NCBI GenBank assembly: GCA_913055605.1
Contig: CAJXKJ010000002.1
Span: 62,001 to 126,000 of the forward strand
Reading direction: 5' to 3'
DNA from: an uncultured Euryhalocaulis sp.
GTDB lineage: Bacteria; Pseudomonadota; Alphaproteobacteria; Caulobacterales; Maricaulaceae
DNA: 64,000 nucleotides
Positions 56,827 through 64,000 of this stretch are shown in pieces. The position numbers and the translations under genes were made by a program. The notes below the pieces were generated by a model. That model saw only the letters and a program-made list of their open reading frames with translations, made no database searches and had not been told where the DNA came from. The stretch's first letter is position 1, and each line of letters begins with the position of its first letter.

Positions 56827-58599
56827 TTGACGCAGACTCTGGACCTGGCGGTGATCGGCAACGGCACGATCGCGGCGCTTATCGACCCCAAGGGGGAAAT
56901 CGTCTGGCACTGCCGCCCCCGCCTGGACGGCGACCCGGTGTTCAACTCCCTGGTCGGCGGCGAGGGCCGGTTCGGGATCGAGCTCGCCAATCTGGCCGAC
57001 TGCCGCCAGGCCTATGTGCCCAACACCGCCATCGTGCGCACCGTGCTGGAAGACGCCGAAGGCAACGCGCTGGAGATCGTGGACTACGCCCCGCGCTTCC
57101 AGGCGCGCGGCCGCTATTTCCGGCCCCAGACGCTGGTCCGCACCATCACCCCGATCAAGGGCTCGCCCACCGTCACCGTGCGGCTGAACCCGGTGGAGCT
57201 GTGGGGCTATCAGAAGATGCGCGCGGTGCGCGGGATCAGCCACGCCACGTTCGGCGACATGGGCTCGGGCTTCCGCGTCACCACCGACGCGCCGCTGTCC
57301 TATGTGATGGAGCAGCGCCCCTTCATCCTGACCCGCCCGATCAGCTTCGTGCTCGGCCCGGACGAGCCGCTTTCGGAATCCCCCTACACGATCGCGCGCG
57401 ACTGGATGGAGCGGACCGAGGCCTACTGGAAGCGCTGGACCCAGCGCCTCGGCCTGCCGCTGCAGCACCAGGACGCGGTGATCCGCGCCTCCATCACGCT
57501 GAAGATGTGCGTCTACGAGGAAACCGGCGGCGTCGTGGCGGCGCTGACCACCTCCATTCCCGAACACGCCGGCTCCCAGCGCAACTGGGACTACCGCCTG
57601 TGCTGGCTGCGCGACGCCTATTTCACCGTCGCGGCGCTGAACCGGCTCTCGGCCGTCGGCACGATGGAGCATTATCTGGAATGGCTCTCCAACGTCATGG
57701 CCCAGTCGCCGGACGGCTATGTCCAGCCGGTGCTGGGCGTGGGTCTGGAGACCAATCTGCAGGAATATATCGTCGACATGCTGCCCGGTTATCGCGGCAT
57801 GGGTCCGGTCCGCCGCGGCAACCAGGCCGCCGAGCAGATCCAGCACGACGTCTATGGCCACATGATCCTGGCCACCGCCCAGGCCTTTTTCGACCGCCGC
57901 CTGCTGCGCCCGCCGGGCAGTTTCGAGTTCGGCCTCTTGGAGCGGATGGGCGAGCGCGCCTTCGCCGTGCACGACCAGCCCGACGCCGGCATCTGGGAAT
58001 ACCGCACACGCGCGCGCGTCCACACCTCTTCGGCGCTGATGTGCTGGGCCGGCTGCGACCGGCTGGCCAAGATCGCCGCCCATATGGGCGAGGAGGCCAA
58101 GGCCACCGACTGGCGCGACAAGGCGAACAAGATCAAAGAGACGATCCTGGAGCGCGCCTGGAACGACAAGCTGAAATGCTTCGTCGGCGCCTATGAGGGC
58201 GACACGCTCGACGCCTCCGTCCTGCTGATGGCGGAGATCGGCTTCCTCGACCCGCTCGACCCCCGCTTCGTCGGCACGGTCGACGCGGTGGAGCGCGACC
58301 TGCGTCAGGGCAGCCACGTCTTCCGCTACGCCGAGCCGGACGATTTCGGCGCGCCGGAGACATCCTTCACCGTCTGCGCCTTCTGGCATGTCGACGCGCT
58401 GTATCGCGTCGGCCGCTATGACGAGGCGCGGGAGCTGCTGGACGGCGTGCTGGCGCGGCGCAATTCGCACGGCCTGCTGTCGGAGGATGCGGACATCAAG
58501 ACCGGCGAGCTGTGGGGCAATTTCCCCCAGACCTATTCGATGGTCGGCATCATCAACTCCGCCTCGCTCACCTCCCGCCCGTGGTCGAGCGTGGTCTGA
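56827..58599 (+). CDS. glycoside hydrolase family 15 protein (glucoamylase/trehalase-like)
   Basis: 590 residues. A TTG at 56827 directly before TQTLDLAVIGNGTIAALIDPKG fits the family N-terminus and follows GAGGGGAC. The ATG at 56788 would overlap otsB. A beta-sandwich N-terminal domain precedes the (alpha/alpha)6 barrel, with NWDYRLCWLRDAYFTVAALNRL, the GH15 signature with catalytic-site Arg and Asp. Toward the end come LLSEDADIKTGELWGNFPQTYSMVGIINSA, with the second acidic site. No signal peptide, so cytoplasmic. Adjacent to otsAB it may be a trehalase of the actinobacterial GH15 type that balances trehalose levels. Glucoamylase activity is the alternative. Confidence 0.88.
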   Translation: MTQTLDLAVIGNGTIAALIDPKGEIVWHCRPRLDGDPVFNSLVGGEGRFGIELANLADCRQAYVPNTAIVRTVLEDAEGNALEIVDYAPRFQARGRYFRPQTLVRTITPIKGSPTVTVRLNPVELWGYQKMRAVRGISHATFGDMGSGFRVTTDAPLSYVMEQRPFILTRPISFVLGPDEPLSESPYTIARDWMERTEAYWKRWTQRLGLPLQHQDAVIRASITLKMCVYEETGGVVAALTTSIPEHAGSQRNWDYRLCWLRDAYFTVAALNRLSAVGTMEHYLEWLSNVMAQSPDGYVQPVLGVGLETNLQEYIVDMLPGYRGMGPVRRGNQAAEQIQHDVYGHMILATAQAFFDRRLLRPPGSFEFGLLERMGERAFAVHDQPDAGIWEYRTRARVHTSSALMCWAGCDRLAKIAAHMGEEAKATDWRDKANKIKETILERAWNDKLKCFVGAYEGDTLDASVLLMAEIGFLDPLDPRFVGTVDAVERDLRQGSHVFRYAEPDDFGAPETSFTVCAFWHVDALYRVGRYDEARELLDGVLARRNSHGLLSEDADIKTGELWGNFPQTYSMVGIINSASLTSRPWSSVV

Positions 58600-58672
58600 A
58601 ACGGCGGGTCACGGTTAAGGCAGAGTCACAGGGCGCGGGAACCGCTTCCCTACAGGCGCCGTTTCCCGCCTT

Positions 58673-58978
58673 ATGACCGACCCGCGCAAACAGGCCCGAG
58701 AGAACGCCCGGCCGGCTGTGGATTTCCACGACCCGACCGCGCAAGGCGGCTATGTCCCGCACCGCGACAATCTCGTGATCGCGCCGGAGCGCGCCTATCA
58801 GTCGCCGCAGGCCGTGCTGGCGGATTCGCGCCTGTCGGCGACGCAGAAGCGCGCCGTCCTGGTGGCCTGGCGGGACAAGGAAATCCGCCTCGCCAATCCC
58901 CCGGGCGGGGAGGGCGTGGACACCGGCGGCGACACGCTGCGCGCGGTCGAGGACAGCCTGAAACGCCTCGCCGGCTGA
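58673..58978 (+). CDS. small conserved hypothetical protein
   Basis: 101 residues, charged, no signal peptide or membrane helix. The middle PERAYQSPQAVLADSRLSATQKRAVLVAWRDKEIRLANPPGGEG looks like the short alphaproteobacterial proteins with a helical LSxxQKxxxLxxWxxDE-type core. Function unknown. Follows the GH15 gene by 73 bases and converges on the cation transporter gene. Confidence 0.68.
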   Translation: MTDPRKQARENARPAVDFHDPTAQGGYVPHRDNLVIAPERAYQSPQAVLADSRLSATQKRAVLVAWRDKEIRLANPPGGEGVDTGGDTLRAVEDSLKRLAG

Positions 58979-58987
58979 GCGTTCCCC

Positions 58988-59899
58988 CTAGACCGCTTCG
59001 ATAAAGATGAATTCGGCCGCCGGCGCGCGGTCCTTGATCGCGGCCTCCAGCGTCCGCACCTCGCCGCGCATGCGCTCGGCGCTCCAGTCGTGCGGCGCGT
59101 TCACCTCCATCGCCACCAGCAGGCGCCGCGGCCCCAGATGGATGGTCATCAGCCGGCTCTGGGTGAACGGGCTGTCCTCCACCGCCGACTCGATCGCCTG
59201 CTGAACCTCGGGCCGCGCCGCCTCGCCGATCAGCAGCCCCTTGGTCTCGATCGCCAGCAGCACGGCGGTCAGCGCCAGGATCGCGCCGATGCCCAGCGAC
59301 CCCAGCGCGTCGAACATCATGTTGCCGGTGATCTGGCTGGCCAGCACGCCGCCCGCCGCCACCAGCAGGCCCAGCAGCGCCGCCGAATCCTCGAACAGCA
59401 CCACAAAGACCGACGGGTCTTTCGATTCCCGCACCGCGCGCATCAGGGAATGCCCCTTGATCCGCGTGCGGTTGAATTCCTTATAGGCGACCATCCAGGC
59501 GAACGCCTCGACCACGGCCGCGAAGCCCAGCACCAGATAGTTCACCCAGGGCCGCGACAACTCCTGCGGGTCGTGCAGCTTGTGCCAGCCCTCATAGAAG
59601 GACACCCCCGACCCCAGCGCGAACAGCAGCACCGCGACGACGAAGGCGTAGAAATAGATTTCCATGCCGTAGCCGAACGGGTGGCGCGCGCTGGCGGGCC
59701 GCGCCGCCTGTCCGAACCCGAACAGCATCAGCGCCTGATTGCCGGTGTCGACGAGCGAGTGGACGCCCTCGCTGAACATGGCGGAGCTTCCGGTCAGCGC
59801 CCCGGCCACGAATTTCGCGATGGCGATGGCCAGATTGCCCGCCCCGGCCGCCAGCACGACGCGAACCTGGCCGTGATTGTGCTCCGATCCCACGCGCAT
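58988..59899 (-). CDS. cation diffusion facilitator family transporter
   Basis: 303 residues. CDF/ZnT family: VVLAAGAGNLAIAIAKFVAGALTGSSAMFSEGVHSLVDTGNQALMLFGF holds the SxAMxxExxHSxxD metal-site pattern of TM2. Further helices are FYAFVVAVLLFALGSGVSFYEG and VNYLVLGFAAVVEAFAWMVAY. DPSVFVVLFEDSAALLGLLVA has the second acidic site in TM5. The C-terminal cytoplasmic domain follows. It should export divalent cations (Zn, Fe, Mn or Co) in exchange for protons. Metal specificity cannot be told. Divergent from topoisomerase IB. Confidence 0.92.
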   Translation of the reverse strand: MRVGSEHNHGQVRVVLAAGAGNLAIAIAKFVAGALTGSSAMFSEGVHSLVDTGNQALMLFGFGQAARPASARHPFGYGMEIYFYAFVVAVLLFALGSGVSFYEGWHKLHDPQELSRPWVNYLVLGFAAVVEAFAWMVAYKEFNRTRIKGHSLMRAVRESKDPSVFVVLFEDSAALLGLLVAAGGVLASQITGNMMFDALGSLGIGAILALTAVLLAIETKGLLIGEAARPEVQQAIESAVEDSPFTQSRLMTIHLGPRRLLVAMEVNAPHDWSAERMRGEVRTLEAAIKDRAPAAEFIFIEAV

Positions 59900-60056
59900 G
59901 CGCGTCTCCGTCTTGCCGCCCGTCTTGAACCGCGTGCCCTTTGAACAGCGCGGCGCACACAGGGTTCCGGAACCGGCGCGCCCGCCCGTTGTTCAATAGC
60001 GCGGACATCATGGGCGGCGAAATGCCAGACAAGGCCGGATCAGACAGGCTCGGACA

Positions 60057-61064
60057 ATGACGCCGGAAGAGGCGCAGGCGCGCGCCCGGGCCGCCGGCCT
60101 GCGCTATGTCGATCCGGACTCCCTGCCTCTGCAGCGCCAGAAACGCGGCCGCGGCTTTTCCTATCTCAACGGCGAACGGACGCCGCTTCGCGACCGGAGC
60201 CTTCGCGCGCGGCTGAACGGCCTCGCCGTCCCGCCGGCCTGGACGGAGGTGCGCCTGGCCCGCGATCCCCTCGCCCATATCCAGGCCGTGGGGCGCGACG
60301 CCGACGGAAGGCGGCAATACCGCTATCACCCGCTCTGGACCGAAAGCGGCGCGGCGGTGAAGGCCGCGCGCCTGACCGCGCTCGGCGCCGCGCTCCACGA
60401 TCTGCGCGGCTCCGTCGCCGCGCAATTGCGCCGGCGCACGGTCGACCGCGACTTCGCCATGGGCTGCGCCCTCGCCTTGCTCGACCGCGCCGGCCTGCGC
60501 GTCGGCTACGCCGAATATTGCCGGGAGACCGGCGGCCGCGGGGCCATGACGCTGCAGCGCCGCCACGTGAAGATCGCGGACGGGGAACTGACCCTGTCCT
60601 TCTTCGGCAAGAGCGGAAAACGCATCCGCCGCACCATCGCGGACCCCGACCTCGCCGCTGCGCTCGCGCGGCTGCGGGAGGCCGGCGGGTCCGACCTGTT
60701 CAGCTGGGGCCGCGGCGGCGATGCGCTGCTGACCGCGGACGACGTCAACGCGCATCTGCACGCAGCCGCCGGCGGCCAGACCAGCGCGCGCGATTTCCGC
60801 ACCCTGCGCGCCAGCGCCCATGTCGCCGGCGCGATGCAGGGCGCCGGCGGCGACCCGGCGCGCGATTTGCGCGCGGCGATCGGTCAGGCCGCGGACTATC
60901 TGGCCAATACCCGGGCGGTCTGCCGCGCCTCCTATGTCCATCCGGCGGTTCAGGCGGCGTTTCTGGACGACGCGCTGGAGCGCGCGTCTTTGTTCGCCGG
61001 TCCCCCGCGACGGGGGCTGGACCGCGCCGAGACCGCCCTGATGCGGATTCTGGAGCGGACCTAG
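60057..61064 (+). CDS. DNA topoisomerase IB (poxvirus-type)
   Basis: 335 residues. N-terminal domain GLRYVDPDSLPLQRQKRGRGFSYLNGER ... VPPAWTEVRLARDPLAHIQAVGRDADGRRQYRYHPLW is the bacterial TopIB hallmark. The catalytic core has ALALLDRAGLRVGYAEYCRETGGRGAMTLQRRHV (first Arg), KSGKRIRRTI, SARDFRTLRASAHVAGAM (His/Arg) and the nucleophile Tyr in CRASYVHPAV. All residues of the tyrosine-recombinase-like site appear present. It relaxes supercoils by single-strand nicking. These genes are scattered in alphaproteobacteria and thought to be non-essential. Confidence 0.9.
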   Translation: MTPEEAQARARAAGLRYVDPDSLPLQRQKRGRGFSYLNGERTPLRDRSLRARLNGLAVPPAWTEVRLARDPLAHIQAVGRDADGRRQYRYHPLWTESGAAVKAARLTALGAALHDLRGSVAAQLRRRTVDRDFAMGCALALLDRAGLRVGYAEYCRETGGRGAMTLQRRHVKIADGELTLSFFGKSGKRIRRTIADPDLAAALARLREAGGSDLFSWGRGGDALLTADDVNAHLHAAAGGQTSARDFRTLRASAHVAGAMQGAGGDPARDLRAAIGQAADYLANTRAVCRASYVHPAVQAAFLDDALERASLFAGPPRRGLDRAETALMRILERT

Positions 61065-61144
61065 GGCCGGCCTGTTTCGCCCGCGCCGGTGTCGCGCCGC
61101 GACGGACGATGGCATCTTGGCCGGAACAGCTTAGACAAGGGGCC

Positions 61145-61975
61145 ATGACCGACCTGTCCGAACATTTGCTGGCGGAGATCGAGGACGAGGCCGCGCGCCT
61201 TGCCGCGCTCGCCGGGGCGGAGATCGCCTCCACCATCGGCCGCTCCCTGGCGGTCCGCTACAAGACCGGCGGCGAGGACGAGACCCAGATGCGCAACCCG
61301 GTCTCGGAGGTCGACCACCATGTCGAGTCGCTGATCCGCAGCGAGCTCGCCGGCCGCTTCCCCGACCACGACATTATCGGGGAGGAGATCGACGAGCGTC
61401 CGGGCGCAAACGACGATTTCATCTGGGTCATCGACCCGGTCGACGGCACGTCGAATTTCGTGAACGGCTTCCCGATCTATTCGGCGTCCATCGGCGTCCT
61501 GCACAAGGGCCGCCCGGTCGCCGGCGCGGTCTGGTGCTCGACCAGCCATGCGCTCCGCCCCGGCGTCTATCATGCGCGCGAGGGCGGGAATCTGCGCTTC
61601 GACGCCCAGACCCTGCACCGCCCCGGCAAGGATCAGGTCAAGCGCCGCCTGGTCAGCGTGCCGCCCACCGTGCGCGGGCTGAAGCGCTGGGACGTGCGCA
61701 AGACCGGCTCGGCCGCCATCGACTGCGTCTTCGCCGCCGCCGGGATGCTGGAGGTCGCGCGCTTCGACCGGCTCAGCCTGTGGGACGTCGCGGGCGGCGC
61801 GGCGCTCGGCCGCGCGGCCGGCTGCACCGTGATGACGCGCGGAAAAAACGGCTGGGAGCCGCTGGAGCGCTTCGCCGCGCCGGACGGCGACACCGGCCCG
61901 GGCGACCTGAAGCATTGGCGCGGCGCCATCCTGATCGGACAGCCCGACGCCATCGCCTCCGGCGCCTTTGACTGA
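61145..61975 (+). CDS. inositol monophosphatase family protein
   Basis: 276 residues from the ATG at 61145. The long track ORF overlaps topoisomerase. Metal and phosphate motifs: NPVSEVDHHVESLI, DIIGEEI, WVIDPVDGTSNFVNGFP and LWDVAGGAALGRAAG. These match the IMPase/SuhB superfamily of Mg-dependent sugar-phosphate phosphatases. Substrate may be inositol phosphate, a histidinol phosphate or another sugar phosphate. It converges on eda. Confidence 0.88.
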   Translation: MTDLSEHLLAEIEDEAARLAALAGAEIASTIGRSLAVRYKTGGEDETQMRNPVSEVDHHVESLIRSELAGRFPDHDIIGEEIDERPGANDDFIWVIDPVDGTSNFVNGFPIYSASIGVLHKGRPVAGAVWCSTSHALRPGVYHAREGGNLRFDAQTLHRPGKDQVKRRLVSVPPTVRGLKRWDVRKTGSAAIDCVFAAAGMLEVARFDRLSLWDVAGGAALGRAAGCTVMTRGKNGWEPLERFAAPDGDTGPGDLKHWRGAILIGQPDAIASGAFD

Positions 61976-61996
61976 AATTTCGGCCGGAAGAAGCCT

Positions 61997-62632
61997 CTAG
62001 GACGCCAGCGCCATCGCGGCGCGCGCATTCTCCGTGATCGTGGCCCAGTCGCGCGCCTCGATCGCCTTGGCCGGCGCCACCCAGGACCCGCCGACGCAGG
62101 CCACATTGGGCAGTTTCAGATAGTCCGGCGCCAGCTCCCGCGAGATCCCGCCCGTGGGGCAGAACACCGCGTCCGGGAACGGCCCGGCCATCGCCGCCAG
62201 CCAGGCCGCCCCGCCGGATTGCTCAGCCGGGAAAAATTTCAGCCGCGTCATGCCCCGCGCCAGCATGCCGGACACTTCGGAGGGCGTGGCCACCCCCGGC
62301 AGGCACGCCATGCGCAGCGTGAACAGCGCCTCCAGCAGCGGCCCGTTAATCCCCGGCGTGACCAGGAATTCGGCGCCGGCGTCCGCCGCCCGGCCGACAT
62401 CGCGCGGGGTCAGCACCGTGCCGGCTCCCACCGACATCTCCGGCGCGGCCTTCTTGATCTCCCGGATCGCGTCCAGCGCCGCGGGCGTGCGCAGCGTCAC
62501 CTCGATCACCTTCACGCCGCCGGCCAGCAGCGCCTCGGCCAGCTCCCCCGCCGCGCCGGCGTCGTCGATCACCACGATCGGCATGACCGGCGACAGGGCC
62601 ATCGCCTCGTCCAGACTCCGCTTCTTGCTCAT
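61997..62632 (-). CDS. eda: 2-keto-3-deoxy-6-phosphogluconate aldolase
   Basis: 211 residues from the ATG at 62632. TIM-barrel class I aldolase: VMPIVVIDDAGAAGELAEALLAGGVKVIEVTLRTPAALDAI, VGAGTVLT, FLVTPGI, the Schiff-base Lys in MTRLKFFPAE and FCPTGGI. It splits KDPG into pyruvate and glyceraldehyde-3-phosphate, the last step of the Entner-Doudoroff pathway. Its start overlaps the edd stop (ATGA), so the two are translated in sequence. Confidence 0.94.
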   Translation of the reverse strand: MSKKRSLDEAMALSPVMPIVVIDDAGAAGELAEALLAGGVKVIEVTLRTPAALDAIREIKKAAPEMSVGAGTVLTPRDVGRAADAGAEFLVTPGINGPLLEALFTLRMACLPGVATPSEVSGMLARGMTRLKFFPAEQSGGAAWLAAMAGPFPDAVFCPTGGISRELAPDYLKLPNVACVGGSWVAPAKAIEARDWATITENARAAMALAS

Positions 62633-64000
62633 TGATCCCTCCCCCAGAACAGGCTGGCGCCGGATTCGGCGTCGCCCACGCCCCGGCGCAGCTCGGCGAA
62701 CAATTCGCGGCCCACGCCATGGTCGTTGCGTGCGAGATCGGGGACCGCGGGCTCTCGCGCCGCGAACTCGGCGGGATCGACCTTGATCTCCAGCCGGCCG
62801 GTCTCGGAATCGATACGGATCACGTCGCCGTCGCGCACCCGCGCGATGGCGCCGCCCGCCGCCCCCTCGGGCGACAGATGGATGGCGGCCGCGATCTTGC
62901 CGGACGCGCCGGACATGCGCCCGTCGGTCACCAGCCCCACCTTGCGCCCGCGCGCGCGCAGCCCGCTCAGCGCCGGGGTCAGGCCGTGCAGCTCCGGCAT
63001 GCCGTTGGCGCGGGGCCCCTGGAAGCGCACCACCGCCACCACGTCGCGGTCCAGCGCCCGCGTGCGGATCGCCTCGCGCAGCGTCTCCTGATCCTCGAAC
63101 ACCGCGGCGGGCGCCTCGATCACCCGGTCCTCCGGCGCCACCGCCGAAATCTTGATCACCGCCCGCCCCAGCGGCCCGTCCAGCACGCGCAAGCCCCCTT
63201 CGGCCTGGAACGGATCGTCCGCGGGGCGCAGCACGTCGCGGTCCAGCGTCTCGGCCGGCGGGTCGCGCCACACCAGCTCGCCGTCCTTCAGCACCGGCTC
63301 GCGCGCATAGGCGGCGAGCCCCTCGCCCGTCACCGTGGCGATGTCGGAATGGGCGAGCCCCGCCGCGATCAGCTCCCGCATCACGAAGGGCGTGCCGCCC
63401 GCCGCGTGGAAGTGGTTTATGTCGGCGTATCCGTTCGGATAGATCCGCGTCAGCTGCGGCGTCACCGCCGACAGGGCGGAAAAATCCTCCCACAGCACCG
63501 TATACCCCGCCGCCTTCGCAAAAGCCGGAATGTGGATCGTGTGATTGGTCGACCCGCCGGTCGCCAGCAGCGCCACCATCGCGTTGACGATTGCCCGCGC
63601 GTCAATCAGCCGCCCCATGGCGCGGGCATCGTCCCCCGCCGCCTCCAGCGCCAGTGACGTCGCCCGCCGCGTCAGCGCCGCGCGCAGCGGTCCGCCCGGA
63701 TTGACGAAGGCCGCCCCGGGCACGTGCAGCCCCATCGCCTCCATCATCATCTGGTTGGAGTTCGCGGTGCCGTAGAAGGTGCAGGTGCCCGCCGAGTGAT
63801 AGGACCGGCTCTCGGCCTGCATCAGCGCGTCGCGCCCGACCTTGCCCTCGGCGTATTCGGTGCGCACCCGCGCCTTTTCCTCGTTCGGCAGGCCGGTCGG
63901 CATCGGCCCCGCCGCCGCGAACACCACCGGCAGATGGCCGAAGGTCAGCGCCCCGATCAAAAGACCCGGCACGATCTTGTCGCATACGCCAAGGCAGATC
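62629..64000 (-). CDS. edd: 6-phosphogluconate dehydratase, partial (N-terminus beyond right edge)
   Basis: The ORF track begins at an internal GTG at 63972, but the frame stays open to the edge. The residues before it (ICLGVCDKIVPGLLIGAL) are the conserved IlvD/Edd line with an Fe-S cluster Cys. Other marks: TCTFYGTANSNQMMMEAMGLHVPGAAFVNP, ATGGSTNHTIHIPAFAKAAG, GRKVGLVTDGRMSGASGKIAAAIHLSPEG. About 457 residues are visible of roughly 600. It dehydrates 6-phosphogluconate to KDPG. The ATGA overlap with eda gives the usual edd-eda operon. Confidence 0.95.
   Translation of the reverse strand, partial: ICLGVCDKIVPGLLIGALTFGHLPVVFAAAGPMPTGLPNEEKARVRTEYAEGKVGRDALMQAESRSYHSAGTCTFYGTANSNQMMMEAMGLHVPGAAFVNPGGPLRAALTRRATSLALEAAGDDARAMGRLIDARAIVNAMVALLATGGSTNHTIHIPAFAKAAGYTVLWEDFSALSAVTPQLTRIYPNGYADINHFHAAGGTPFVMRELIAAGLAHSDIATVTGEGLAAYAREPVLKDGELVWRDPPAETLDRDVLRPADDPFQAEGGLRVLDGPLGRAVIKISAVAPEDRVIEAPAAVFEDQETLREAIRTRALDRDVVAVVRFQGPRANGMPELHGLTPALSGLRARGRKVGLVTDGRMSGASGKIAAAIHLSPEGAAGGAIARVRDGDVIRIDSETGRLEIKVDPAEFAAREPAVPDLARNDHGVGRELFAELRRGVGDAESGASLFWGRDQ

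Noticed and set aside
1-64000. CRISPR array, tRNA/rRNA, insertion sequence, prophage or riboswitch
   Set aside because: No regularly spaced repeats, cloverleaf or rRNA-like sequence, transposase, integrase or phage gene was recognised. The MetE-like gene leader shows no visible cobalamin- or SAM-type riboswitch features.

Overview
The window is high-GC DNA packed with short-spaced or overlapping genes (many ATGA/GTGA start-stop overlaps). Gene content (Entner-Doudoroff edd-eda, TAXI-type TRAP transporter, HigBA, several periplasmic quinoproteins, OtsA/OtsB with a GH15 enzyme, poxvirus-type topoisomerase IB) suggests a heterotrophic, probably aquatic alphaproteobacterium. The genus cannot be read from the sequence alone. 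No rRNA, tRNA, CRISPR array, transposase or prophage gene was seen.

Region 1 (1-34.3 kb) is a catabolic island dominated by exported proteins. It holds a vanillyl-alcohol-oxidase/4-cresol-dehydrogenase type flavoprotein with its cytochrome c, two metallo-beta-lactamase-fold proteins, a HigBA module, and an ankyrin / DUF1552 / DUF1592 trio. It also has three PQQ-type dehydrogenases with fused or adjacent cytochromes c, an alpha/beta hydrolase, a ring-cleaving dioxygenase, a maleylacetate reductase, a MetE-C-like zinc methyltransferase, a TAXI-TRAP importer, four NTF2-like proteins (one with three tandem domains), an SMP-30-like lipoprotein and a membrane-bound winged-helix regulator. The picture is import plus periplasmic oxidation of phenolic or alcohol compounds feeding hydroquinone/maleylacetate chemistry. 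The actual substrate is not visible, and no complete route is encoded here.

Region 2 (34.3-52.7 kb) encodes a complete-looking type IV pilus / MSHA-like machine in two convergent units. The plus unit carries four prepilin-like proteins, a PilZ protein and the prepilin peptidase. The minus unit carries a pilin, a Ser/Thr kinase fused to a formylglycine-enzyme-like domain, the assembly ATPase, the platform protein, a REC-EAL-FHA-FHA protein, a PilM-PilN fusion, a PilO-PilP-like fusion, a PP2C phosphatase, the secretin and two small accessory proteins. No retraction ATPase (PilT) is present in the window. The ATPase has an N-terminal tail with four repeats of the form DDxTVVLGD. Together with the kinase, phosphatase and FHA protein of the same operon, this suggests a phosphothreonine switch joined to c-di-GMP control. 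This is the most interesting hypothesis in the window.

Region 3 (53.4-64 kb) holds a trehalose/osmotic-stress cassette (OtsA, an oppositely oriented MscS channel, OtsB, GH15 hydrolase), a cation diffusion facilitator, topoisomerase IB, an inositol-monophosphatase-family enzyme, and eda with the truncated edd running off the right edge.
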